64,000 nt of DNA from the NCBI GenBank assembly GCA_019456185.1, contig VRUH01000002.1, positions 89,999 through 153,998 of the forward strand. The letters are read 5' to 3'. Shown one piece after another: positions 37,716 through 45,966 of the stretch (position 1 is its first letter; every line of letters starts with the position of its first letter). The notes under the pieces were generated by a model. It searched no databases. It worked only from the letters and a program-made list of their open reading frames with translations, and was not told the origin of the DNA. A program made the position numbers and the translations under genes. This stretch comes from Candidatus Glassbacteria bacterium. GTDB lineage: Bacteria; Gemmatimonadota; Glassbacteria; GWA2-58-10.

Positions 37716-38612
37716 TCAACTGAATATTTTCATTTCCGCGGCAGTCTGAACTTCCAGGCTGGAGCCTTTGTCCCTGGCCCGTTTCCTGGCGTACTCCTGA
37801 ACCTCGTCCAGCTTGTCGTCGCTGTGATTCGGTTCGTGGTGGAACAGCACCAGGGTTTTCACTCCGGCTTCGATAGCCCAGTCGACCGCATGGTCGGTAC
37901 TGCTGTGGCCCCAGCCCCGGTGAGTTTCGTACTCTTCAGGCGTATAAGCGGCGTCGCAGACCAGCAGGTCGACACCGTTGAAAAAGTCGATCAGCCGGCT
38001 GTTCTGCTGCTCTACAATGGCTTTGACATCATCCTCGTCCTCGGATGAGTCGTCGCCCATGATATCGAAATATGGTTCGTGATCGCCGGAGAACAGGATC
38101 GAGCTGGTCCCGTCGGTTATCCGGTAGCCGAGTGTCAGGACCGGGTGGTTCATATAGTGGGCCCTGACCTTGAGCGAGCTGATTTCGAACTCGCCCTCGT
38201 TAAGCTCGTGGTAGTTCAGCCCGGCCGCAAGCTGGGCGGTAGAGATCGGGAAATAGCTGTAGTCCATCTGGCCGGCGAAAATCTCTTCCAGACTTTTTTC
38301 GTAGTGCAGCGGACCGTAGATATTGATGGTGGTGCCGGGGATGAACGCCGGGACGAAAAACGGGAAACCGTTGATATGGTCCATATGGGTATGGGTGATC
38401 AGCAGATTGATCTTGAGCGGCTTGGGCAGTTTCATCAATTCCAGGCCCAGTTCCCTGATCCCGGTACCGGCATCGATAATCAGCACTTCGCCCTCAAACG
38501 TCTCGCCATCATCGGGTATGATCTGCATGCAGGTGGTATTACCGCCGTACTTGACCGTAGTCGGACCAGGGGTTGGAATTGAACCTCTCACTCCCCAGAA
38601 CTTGAGCCGCAT
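37716..38612 (-). CDS. Metallo-beta-lactamase-fold hydrolase (RNase Z/PhnP-like)
   Basis: This is a 298-residue cytoplasmic MBL protein. It opens KFWGVRGSIPTPGPTTVKYG, typical of the MBL group including phosphoribosyl cyclic phosphodiesterases, and has the zinc motif THTHMDHINGFPFF. Other metal ligands are likely in AHYMNHP, FSGDHEP and LFHHEPNHSD. An acidic insert (DDSSEDEDD) interrupts the fold near residue 185. The substrate is unknown. It is 18 bases downstream of the HDOD gene, so a shared signalling role is possible. Confidence 0.85.
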   Translation of the reverse strand: MRLKFWGVRGSIPTPGPTTVKYGGNTTCMQIIPDDGETFEGEVLIIDAGTGIRELGLELMKLPKPLKINLLITHTHMDHINGFPFFVPAFIPGTTINIYGPLHYEKSLEEIFAGQMDYSYFPISTAQLAAGLNYHELNEGEFEISSLKVRAHYMNHPVLTLGYRITDGTSSILFSGDHEPYFDIMGDDSSEDEDDVKAIVEQQNSRLIDFFNGVDLLVCDAAYTPEEYETHRGWGHSSTDHAVDWAIEAGVKTLVLFHHEPNHSDDKLDEVQEYARKRARDKGSSLEVQTAAEMKIFS

Positions 38613-38630
38613 ATCGTTGTTCCCGCTGGT

Positions 38631-39488
38631 TCAGGATTGGAGGAAGACACTGGCCTTTTCAATTTCCTCGGCCAGATCGGCAAGCTCGGCTTCTATCTCG
38701 GCCCGTTCCAACCCGATCACCTCAAAAGCCCTGGGATCGACAACAGGCGTATCGTACTCTCCGGTATTTTCGTATCCGTTGGCACTGACAAAACAGTTCG
38801 CCACATGCACCACCCAGGTCAATTTGCTGCTGCTCTCGGCAGGGTGATGGTGGTTTAGAATCGAGTCGACCAGCACTTCGTCAAGCGACCATTTCAGCCC
38901 AAGCATGCTGCCGACTTCGGCGTGATCGATCCCGACTTTCTCCTTTTCAGCCACTATCCCGCTCAGCTTGTTATCTTCACCATACTTCAGAGCGCGGGAA
39001 TAGATCATAGGCAGCGACAGAGCCATCACGACCTTGCCCAGGTCATGGATCAGGCCCGAGACGAAAAACTCATCGACCTCGGTGGGGTCGGTACCTATTT
39101 TCTTGCAGATAGCCCTGGCGGCTATCGCGGTGCCTAGACTGTGCTCCCAGAAACGGTGCTGGTCGAAACTTTTGATCGCGATCTTGTTCTTGCCCATCTG
39201 ATTGACCACCGCACTGGAGAGGGCAAGGTTTTTGATCGTATTGATTCCGAGCAGAACGACAGCCTGTTTCAGCGACACTTTATTTGGCATTCCATAGTAG
39301 GCCGAGTTGATCAGCCTCATGACTTTGGCCGCCACGACTGGATCCAGTTGGATCACGGCCAGAATATCCTTAGCCGAGGAATTGATGTCGTTGGCGAGCT
39401 GAATAATCTTACCGACTGTCGTCGGCAGACTCGGCATCTTCTCTATGGAACTGGTCAGCTTGTTCTTGATATCATCACGCAACGGCAA
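38631..39488 (-). CDS. HDOD-domain protein
   Basis: HDOD proteins are signalling relatives of HD phosphohydrolases. The first half shows MPSLPTTVGKIIQLANDINS, LDPVVAAKVMRLINSAYYG and QAVVLLGINTIKNLALS. The second half keeps GLIHDLGK and NHHHPAESS. Both the HD pair and later His are present, so hydrolase activity cannot be ruled out. TTG 39488 is supported by GGAG seven bases upstream. It forms a pair with the MBL gene. Confidence 0.9.
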   Translation of the reverse strand: MPLRDDIKNKLTSSIEKMPSLPTTVGKIIQLANDINSSAKDILAVIQLDPVVAAKVMRLINSAYYGMPNKVSLKQAVVLLGINTIKNLALSSAVVNQMGKNKIAIKSFDQHRFWEHSLGTAIAARAICKKIGTDPTEVDEFFVSGLIHDLGKVVMALSLPMIYSRALKYGEDNKLSGIVAEKEKVGIDHAEVGSMLGLKWSLDEVLVDSILNHHHPAESSSKLTWVVHVANCFVSANGYENTGEYDTPVVDPRAFEVIGLERAEIEAELADLAEEIEKASVFLQS

Positions 39489-39614
39489 AATTCAGCTCCA
39501 CGGACAGTGCCCCCCATCGTTCTCTGACAGCGCCCCCACAAATCTACTAATATTAGTCAATTCTATAATTCATAGTCAAGGGTTTCCGATTTCCGGTTCA
39601 ATCCGGGAAAAGCT

Positions 39615-40523
39615 TTAGATATCCCGATCAGAAGCTTTGAGAACGATTTCGGTAACTTCGGCTTTCGAAAAAAACCGCAACGGGAACAGGCGGCCCGCCC
39701 CGACACCGGGGCTGATATGCACCCGGCAGCCATCCAGCTCCACCAGACCCGAGCAGCTCCTGCGCCCGGCGTCGCTGTGCGTTAATATCGCACCAAGCAG
39801 CGGCAGCCTGATCTGGCCGCCGTGGGTATGCCCGCACATGATCAGCTCAGGAGCAAACCGGGCCAGAGGTCCGAGTCTGATTGGGGCATGGGTCAGGACA
39901 AGCCGCAGCGCATCCGGGTTAACATCCGCCGAGACCTCAGCCGGGCGATCCCTGTCGGTGGCAGGGTCGTCGATCCCGAAGACCTGGAACGGTCCGGCTC
40001 CGGGAATTTCGCCTTCGGCCAACTCGTTGCGCAGCAGCCGGACGCCGCGTTCCTCCAGACACCCGACCAGCCTGTTGATATCGTTTGCTACATGCAATTC
40101 ATCACTCTTGCGGTTGAGTAGAGCATGCCAAAAAGCCCTGACCCACTTCAGCGGGTTGCCCGCTATCGAGTCCAGGTAATCGTGGTTGCCGAGCACGGCG
40201 AATTTTCCGCATGAGGCCTTAAGACGACCCAGAAAATCGCTGACCGGATCGATCCCGGAGTCATTGTCGATAAGGTCTCCGCTGATCATAACGAAATCCC
40301 ACTCACCATCGAGCAGGCTTTCAATCCTGTCAAGCTTATGCCGAAGCGAGGCGGTAATGTGAAGGTCGGAGAGATGAAGGATCCTGACAGCGCCGCGATT
40401 TCGGCAAGTGTGACTTTGCAGGGGTATTTCCAAACGCCTGAATCCAATCCGGGTGCTTCTCCATACCTCCCAGGCCGCCAGCGCCGGTCCGGCGACTGCC
40501 AGCGCGCACCACGCCATGTTCAT
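39615..40523 (-). CDS. Membrane-anchored calcineurin-like metallophosphoesterase
   Basis: An N-terminal hydrophobic segment (about 3-20) is followed by the five metallophosphoesterase motifs: HLSDLHI, SGDLIDND, GNHDY, LTHAP and CGHTHGGQ. This layout is that of the YkuE/YaeI-like group, some of which hydrolyse UDP-diacylglucosamine (LpxG) in LPS synthesis. No lpxH or lpxI is visible here, so that role is only a suggestion. The ATG has GGAG six bases upstream and lies 16 bases after the stop of the barrel gene, which suggests an operon. Confidence 0.87.
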   Translation of the reverse strand: MNMAWCALAVAGPALAAWEVWRSTRIGFRRLEIPLQSHTCRNRGAVRILHLSDLHITASLRHKLDRIESLLDGEWDFVMISGDLIDNDSGIDPVSDFLGRLKASCGKFAVLGNHDYLDSIAGNPLKWVRAFWHALLNRKSDELHVANDINRLVGCLEERGVRLLRNELAEGEIPGAGPFQVFGIDDPATDRDRPAEVSADVNPDALRLVLTHAPIRLGPLARFAPELIMCGHTHGGQIRLPLLGAILTHSDAGRRSCSGLVELDGCRVHISPGVGAGRLFPLRFFSKAEVTEIVLKASDRDI

Positions 40524-40539
40524 CCACCGCTCCCCACGC

Positions 40540-42060
40540 TCACTCGAAGACGTTTATATTCAGGGTGACAGTTATTCTGCGGCCCGAGTGGATGGACTTG
40601 TCCAGGTCCTGGAACAGGTGAATCCCCACACGGCCCATAATCGTATTGCCGGTAAAACCGAAACCGGCGTCCTGTTTCAGGTCGCTGAAGCTCTCGGAGG
40701 GGTCGTTGTGAAAGAACGCTGTCCCGGTCTCGTAAATAAAGTCCGCCTGCCAGCGAAAAAAGAGGTATTCCACCACCGGTATGGTCGGCAGGCTATAACC
40801 GTAAGCCGCCTGGATCAGGACCATCCTGTCACCTGAATAGGCGAAATTGTCATGCCCGCGCAGCGCATTGCCCATCGTATAGCCGCGCTGGAACGGAAGG
40901 CTCTGGTCAGCTCCCGCCAATTTGAGCCACAGATAAGTGTGGTGCCTGCTGTTAAATGTATCCCAGCGCTCAAGGCTGAAGACGTAGCGTGCGAATCCGT
41001 GATCGCCGCCCAGGGCTCCGCCCGCGAGTTCAGCCTCGAAGGCCAGGCGGCTTCCGGTCAGAGTGAAATAGAGATCGTTGCGCGTATCGATCACGCCCTC
41101 AAGAGCCAGGCCATGCAGCGGTCCTCCGTCAACCGGGAGGTTCGGCTCGAAATTCTCCGCGCCCACCAGGGTAAACGGGGATTGGTTAAACAGGCTGGCA
41201 AAGCGCTCGCTGCGGTAGATCAGCCCGATCCTGCTCCGCCTGCCGAACAGTCTGACCACTCCTGCGGAAAAGCCCTCACGGCGGAAGTAGTAGCGATGGT
41301 CGTAGCCGGCGACAAACGCCTTGATCGCGTTTTCCAGATCGCCGAGACGCCAGCGCCCGTTAGTGTCTGTCAGGCTGCGCGCTCCCAGCTCCGCCCGCCA
41401 GCGCTGTTCTTTATCCAGGGGAACCCTCAGCCGGCTGTCGAACCCGATCGCCTGGCGGGAAGTCGATGAGATCACCTTGGCCGAGAATACACGGAAATCT
41501 TTCCAGTCGGGCTGAACCAACTCGAATCCCCAGGAGACTGAGAACCCGTCAACCCGGTCATAGCCCTCGACCCTGAACCCGCCCATGGGGTTGGTCCACA
41601 TATCGAGGTGGATCGGGAACGCACTTCCAACACTGCTCCGGTCCTCGACAGCGGAGTTCACCTCACGAACGGCGTCCGTGGAAGATATGCTGACCGTCTC
41701 ACCGGCCACTTCGGCCCCGCGTGACTTGAACAGAGAGGAGCGCACCAGGATGATATCTCCCGCCAGTTTTGCTTCGCGCCGCAGGCCCAGCTCGCCGTTA
41801 AGTATCACCACGCTTCCGTTGACAGCCCTGTCCACCGCACCGTTACAGTTGACAAAGACGATTGTCTCGCTCACTCCCGACGGCTGGCCGCTCAGGACAG
41901 TGTCGGCCTGAAACACAAGCACGCTGTCGGCGTTGAATGCTCTTTTCAGCAGGGAAAGTTTGTCCGGCCCGTCCGCGGCAGCCCGTGACGGGGAAAACAG
42001 CGCAAACAAGGCGGCGGCAAGCATCGCGGGCTTCTGTAATTTTCTGCCGAACAGGTTCAT
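40540..42060 (-). CDS. Outer-membrane beta-barrel protein with a bactofilin-like N-terminal domain
   Basis: Signal peptide: MNLFGRKLQKPAMLAAALFA then ALFSPSRAAA. Residues about 45-115 form short regular strands (GAVDRAVNGSVVILNGELGL, AKLAGDIILVRSSLFKSRGA) like the bactofilin beta-helix. The last 350 residues have alternating aromatic strands of a BamA/D15-type surface-antigen barrel, with FDSRLRVPLDKEQRWRAELG and the late LRGHDNFAYSGDRMVLIQAA segment. The length from ATG 42060 is 506. Function is unknown; cargo export or surface display is possible. Confidence 0.78.
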   Translation of the reverse strand: MNLFGRKLQKPAMLAAALFALFSPSRAAADGPDKLSLLKRAFNADSVLVFQADTVLSGQPSGVSETIVFVNCNGAVDRAVNGSVVILNGELGLRREAKLAGDIILVRSSLFKSRGAEVAGETVSISSTDAVREVNSAVEDRSSVGSAFPIHLDMWTNPMGGFRVEGYDRVDGFSVSWGFELVQPDWKDFRVFSAKVISSTSRQAIGFDSRLRVPLDKEQRWRAELGARSLTDTNGRWRLGDLENAIKAFVAGYDHRYYFRREGFSAGVVRLFGRRSRIGLIYRSERFASLFNQSPFTLVGAENFEPNLPVDGGPLHGLALEGVIDTRNDLYFTLTGSRLAFEAELAGGALGGDHGFARYVFSLERWDTFNSRHHTYLWLKLAGADQSLPFQRGYTMGNALRGHDNFAYSGDRMVLIQAAYGYSLPTIPVVEYLFFRWQADFIYETGTAFFHNDPSESFSDLKQDAGFGFTGNTIMGRVGIHLFQDLDKSIHSGRRITVTLNINVFE

Positions 42061-42191
42061 CGATATTCTCTCCACCCAATGCGATTGTCTCAAGTATCCG
42101 GTATCCAGCGCGGATTCCCCCTGATCTGATAAAGAGTTCAATCTAATAACACGGAGTGCCGACTGAAAGGGTGAACCCGCGAAGAATTCGA

Positions 42192-43613
42192 TTAGAGCTC
42201 GAGGAGGGAAAACAGAAACAGGAACTGGATTGTCAATCCGGCTTCTTCGGCGCTGCCTTGCTGAACCGGGTCGACAAGCCGAATGTTAAGCAGATTGTCC
42301 GCAACGTACGCCACCGCCACGTGCCGGCCGTCATCGGTAACCACATCCATCACCAGCAAGCCGGGCAGAATTCCGCTGACAGACCGTTCAAACGCCAGCA
42401 GCAGCGGCGTGCCGTTACTGCTTAGACTGAGATACGGACTTTGCAGGAATGCGCTCCGGTTGGTCGGCCAGTTCTGGCTGTAAAACCGGTGTACTTCCAT
42501 CGCCCCGCCCCACGGACCGTCGGCGATCTCCAGGCTTTTACCGTTATACAGCTCGAGCTCGAACCTGCGCTCGTCGCCGCCGATTATATGATTGAGTTCC
42601 AGACGGTTCATCGCGGGCTGCAGGAAGTAAAAACTGATCGCCGCCCCCCCGGTAGTGCGGGACAGCTCGCCCTGCTTGTACAGAGCTGTCGATGGCCGGA
42701 ACAGGTAGTCGGCAGGGTTGTCCGCCGCTATTTTATTTTCGTAATATTCTCCGAACGGAAGCGCTGCCAGAGTGAATATCGTGTAGAGCAGCACCAGCGA
42801 CGCCAACAGCAGGATTAACTTGTTGGCAGCGCCGATCTTTTGCTGTTCCTTTTTTTCGCTCTTTCGTTCGAGCACCTTGCTGGTATCGAGATCGTCCTTG
42901 TGGCGGTCCAGTTCCTTGCGCGCGAAATAACTCAGTCTGCTGAAATCGTTGCGATCCATCAGCACGACCTCTTCGTCGGGCAGAGTCGAGTCACCGTCGA
43001 TCATATCAAAGTCGCTGAAAGCTTCCTTGGCAGCCTTCAGCTCACCTGCCTGATCGAACTCTTTTTTCCTGATATCCGACAGATTTGGCAAAGACCTGCC
43101 GCCGCCCCCGCCTCCGCCGCCCCCGCCGCCTGGGCCAGCCGGACCGACCATTCTCTCATCGTAGATCACCTCGCCCGGCCCGAGAGCCTCGAATCCCACC
43201 CAGTCATCCGGCAAATCACTGTCTCCGCGCTCCACGATTTGCGGATGGCCGGCCTGGGTCTGACCGGTGATCCCGTCTTTAACATCATCCAGTACATTGT
43301 AAAAATTACGCTCGTTCATCATTTTGCTGTTCAGCTTGTTTACCCAATCGGCTCCGAGCTCTCCGGTCAGAACCTGCTCGAACTTCGGTCCGAACTTGGC
43401 TTCCAGCGCGGCTTCCCAGACGTCGAAATCGACAAACCAGTCCGCTGATTCCTTGCCGGCGGAATCACTCGCAGCCTGACTTACAGGATCGCTGACAGAG
43501 GCTGCCGCATCTTCGGCCCCGCCGCCTTCCAGTTTGTCCTCTTCCGAATCGTCCAGGCGGTCTTCCCCGGGGCCGTCCTCTTCGGATATGTCTTTTTGTC
43601 TTTTTTCAGCCAT
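42192..43613 (-). CDS. Unknown single-pass membrane protein with acidic and poly-glycine regions
   Basis: I do not recognise this 473-residue protein. A strongly acidic N-terminal region (about 1-60) is followed by a segment containing FDVWEAALEAKFGPKFEQVL and a run of eleven Gly (about 165-176). A charged helix region leads to one transmembrane helix (about 265-285, ANKLILLLASLVLLYTIFTL) and a C-terminal domain of about 180 residues rich in beta strands. ATG 43613 is chosen over upstream starts because the added segment is atypical. It is divergent from the NhaC gene, with about 260 bases between. Confidence 0.7.
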   Translation of the reverse strand: MAEKRQKDISEEDGPGEDRLDDSEEDKLEGGGAEDAAASVSDPVSQAASDSAGKESADWFVDFDVWEAALEAKFGPKFEQVLTGELGADWVNKLNSKMMNERNFYNVLDDVKDGITGQTQAGHPQIVERGDSDLPDDWVGFEALGPGEVIYDERMVGPAGPGGGGGGGGGGGRSLPNLSDIRKKEFDQAGELKAAKEAFSDFDMIDGDSTLPDEEVVLMDRNDFSRLSYFARKELDRHKDDLDTSKVLERKSEKKEQQKIGAANKLILLLASLVLLYTIFTLAALPFGEYYENKIAADNPADYLFRPSTALYKQGELSRTTGGAAISFYFLQPAMNRLELNHIIGGDERRFELELYNGKSLEIADGPWGGAMEVHRFYSQNWPTNRSAFLQSPYLSLSSNGTPLLLAFERSVSGILPGLLVMDVVTDDGRHVAVAYVADNLLNIRLVDPVQQGSAEEAGLTIQFLFLFSLLEL

Positions 43614-43788
43614 TAGGCACTCTTTGAGATTAACCGGAACCGTAACATCATGCCCAAATACCTGCCTGAAGCAACTTTGCAACGTTTGTCCGCTTCTGAG
43701 TCATTATGGCTCCAGATCAGCTTCAAGTCAAGTCATGATCTATCTACAAGTGAAGTAACAGTCATATTTAACGGGTTTCGAGAGTTCT

Positions 43789-43817
43789 TTGACAATTCTG
43801 TCCATCAGAAATAGATT
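43789..43817 (+). promoter_or_regulatory. Predicted sigma-70 promoter of the NhaC-like gene
   Basis: A perfect TTGACA (43789-43794) and TAGATT (43812-43817) are 17 bases apart, about 60 bases before ATG 43877. It lies in the 263-base gap 43614-43876, which otherwise holds no gene. Confidence 0.6.
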
Positions 43818-43876
43818 TGCATACGCCGGACATTGCCGCTGCCGGCTTTCTGAGGAACTCCGCGAAACGAGGCCAG

Positions 43877-45823
43877 ATGAGGATGAGACTACTCTCAATC
43901 AGCTTACGTCCAGCCATTCCACTTATTGTCATTACCTTGTTGATTCTCTGTTTGCCAGGAGTAAGCTCCGCCGCGGACAGTGAGCCGGCTCCTTCTCTGC
44001 GGCTTCCCGCCGTGATTTTTGCAGGCGTTCCTGCGACAGTCAGTGTTGAGGGTGGTCCGGAAGTTTTCCCCGACCGCGCTCCTGTCAGGGTTTTCAACTC
44101 CGACGGCAGCCGGGCAGCCGTCCCGGACACGGTCCTGAACAGCGATGGGAACGCATCACTAAGGTTTTCCGGCGCGGGTTCGTACGTCATTGAAATCGCA
44201 CTGGACGGCTCGAAAATCAGCAGATCGATCCGGGTCTGGCCGGGATTCTTCACCATCCTTCCTCCCCTGCTGGCTATCCTGCTGGCCCTGGTATTCCGCC
44301 AGGTATTGCCGGCGCTGTTTTTCGGAGTCTGGGTCGGTGTTTCGATGATCCAGGGGCTGAACCCCTGGACCGGTCTGGTGCGGCTGATCGACACTTACCT
44401 GGTGGAAGCCATGACCGATACGGACCATGTCCGGATAATCATCTTCAGCATGACCCTCGGCGGGATGGTGGGTCTGATCACGCGCAGCGGCGGCGCGGCG
44501 GGACTGGTCGAAAAACTGTCGAGGCTGGCGGTCAGCAGGAGGATGAGCCAGTTCAGCACCTGGCTGATCGGCCTGCTGATCTTTTTCGATGACTATTCCA
44601 ATACGCTGATGGTCGGCAACACCATGCGGCCGTTCACGGACAAGATGAAAGTCAGCCGCGAGAAACTCAGCTTCATTGTCGATTCAACAGCCGCACCGGT
44701 GGCCAGCGTTGCGCTGATCTCCACCTGGATCGGCTACGAGTTGGCCCTGCTCAGCTCGGCTATCGAAAGCCTGGGGCTTGACGAGAGCGCTTACTGGATG
44801 TTCCTCAAGGCCTTGCCGTATAATTTTTACTCCTGGGCCTGCCTGTTGTTCGTGCTGCTGATCGTGATTTCGCGGCGGGATTTCGGCCCGATGCTGAAAG
44901 CGGAAGAACGTGCGCTCAAAACCGGGCGGGTTCTGGCCTCGGGCGCCCAGCCTCTGCTTGATTATGAAATGCAGCGGCTCGAACCGGAACCGAGCTCTGA
45001 CCATCGCTGGTACAACGCAATCCTGCCGATCGCCGTGATGAGTATCGTGCTGATGGCGGGTCTGTATCGCAGCGGCAGCGATGCGGTGTCCGCCGGGGGA
45101 ACGGAACCGACCCTGTATAACATCATCGGGGCGGCCGACCCGTTCCAGGTGCTGCTCTGGGCCGCGTTCGCCGGTGTGTTTTCCAGCCTGGCGCTGATAT
45201 TCGCCCAACGCCTGCTGACGCTGCGCCAGGCGATGGAGGCGTTCCTGGTCGGTTTCAAGTCGCTTGTCCTGGCGATGATGATTCTGACCCTGGCCAGGGT
45301 GATCCAGATTGTCTGCACCGAGCTCGAGACCGCAACCTACCTGCTGACTGTCACCCGACGTCTGCTGAGTCCCGGCCTGCTGCCGTCGATCACTTTCCTG
45401 CTCGCCGCTTTCACCAGTTTCTCCACCGGCACGAGCTGGGGCACGATGGCGATTCTGATGCCCCTGATAATCCCGCTGTCCTACCATCTGCCGCTGGACG
45501 CAGGCATGAGCGGGCAGGCGGTGGAACTGACCATGCTCGGCACGATAGGCGCGATCCTTTCGGGGTCCGTTTTCGGAGACCACTGCAGCCCGATCAGCGA
45601 CACCACCATCATGAGTTCAATGTCCTCCGGAGCGGACCATGTGGACCACGTTCGCACTCAACTGCCATACAGCATCACTGTCGGAATCTGCGCTGTCCTG
45701 CTCGGTTATCTCCCCGTCGGACTCGGCCTGGTGAATCCCTGGCTGTCGAACCTGCTGGTGCTGGCGCTGCTGGCTGCCGTGATCCGGGTGGTGGGACGCA
45801 AGGTTGACGAGACTCCGGCCTAA
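43877..45823 (+). CDS. NhaC-family Na+/H+ antiporter with an N-terminal extracytoplasmic domain
   Basis: The transporter part (about 145-645) has the NhaC hallmarks LVFRQVLPALFFGVWVGVSM, FFDDYSNTLMVG, VDSTAAPVASVALISTWIGY and SVFGDHCSPISDTTIMSS. It is preceded by a signal-like helix (LIVITLLILCLPGVSSA) and about 90 residues of a beta-rich domain (LRLPAVIFAGVPATVSVEGG, NASLRFSGAGSYVIEIA), an Ig-like layout. Family members exchange Na+ for H+ or malate/lactate; the substrate is not determined here. ATG 43877 is near ACGAGG; ATG 43883 is equally possible. Confidence 0.9.
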   Translation: MRMRLLSISLRPAIPLIVITLLILCLPGVSSAADSEPAPSLRLPAVIFAGVPATVSVEGGPEVFPDRAPVRVFNSDGSRAAVPDTVLNSDGNASLRFSGAGSYVIEIALDGSKISRSIRVWPGFFTILPPLLAILLALVFRQVLPALFFGVWVGVSMIQGLNPWTGLVRLIDTYLVEAMTDTDHVRIIIFSMTLGGMVGLITRSGGAAGLVEKLSRLAVSRRMSQFSTWLIGLLIFFDDYSNTLMVGNTMRPFTDKMKVSREKLSFIVDSTAAPVASVALISTWIGYELALLSSAIESLGLDESAYWMFLKALPYNFYSWACLLFVLLIVISRRDFGPMLKAEERALKTGRVLASGAQPLLDYEMQRLEPEPSSDHRWYNAILPIAVMSIVLMAGLYRSGSDAVSAGGTEPTLYNIIGAADPFQVLLWAAFAGVFSSLALIFAQRLLTLRQAMEAFLVGFKSLVLAMMILTLARVIQIVCTELETATYLLTVTRRLLSPGLLPSITFLLAAFTSFSTGTSWGTMAILMPLIIPLSYHLPLDAGMSGQAVELTMLGTIGAILSGSVFGDHCSPISDTTIMSSMSSGADHVDHVRTQLPYSITVGICAVLLGYLPVGLGLVNPWLSNLLVLALLAAVIRVVGRKVDETPA

Positions 45824-45895
45824 ATCTTCCCTCTTGGAACTCTTAGGCCCTCTGTCCACTATCATTCCAGTATCAGGCGGCTGCATGCTTGACGG

Positions 45896-45924
45896 TTGAC
45901 AGAACTATTCCAGCCAGCTAATTT
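45896..45924 (+). promoter_or_regulatory. Possible sigma-70 promoter of the S55-protein gene
   Basis: TTGACA (45896-45901) is followed after 17 bases by TAATTT (45919-45924). It lies about 40 bases before ATG 45967. The -10 is weak. Confidence 0.4.
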
Positions 45925-45966
45925 GCTACATTCAAACGAATCAACGGATAACGGGGATTGATAAGA

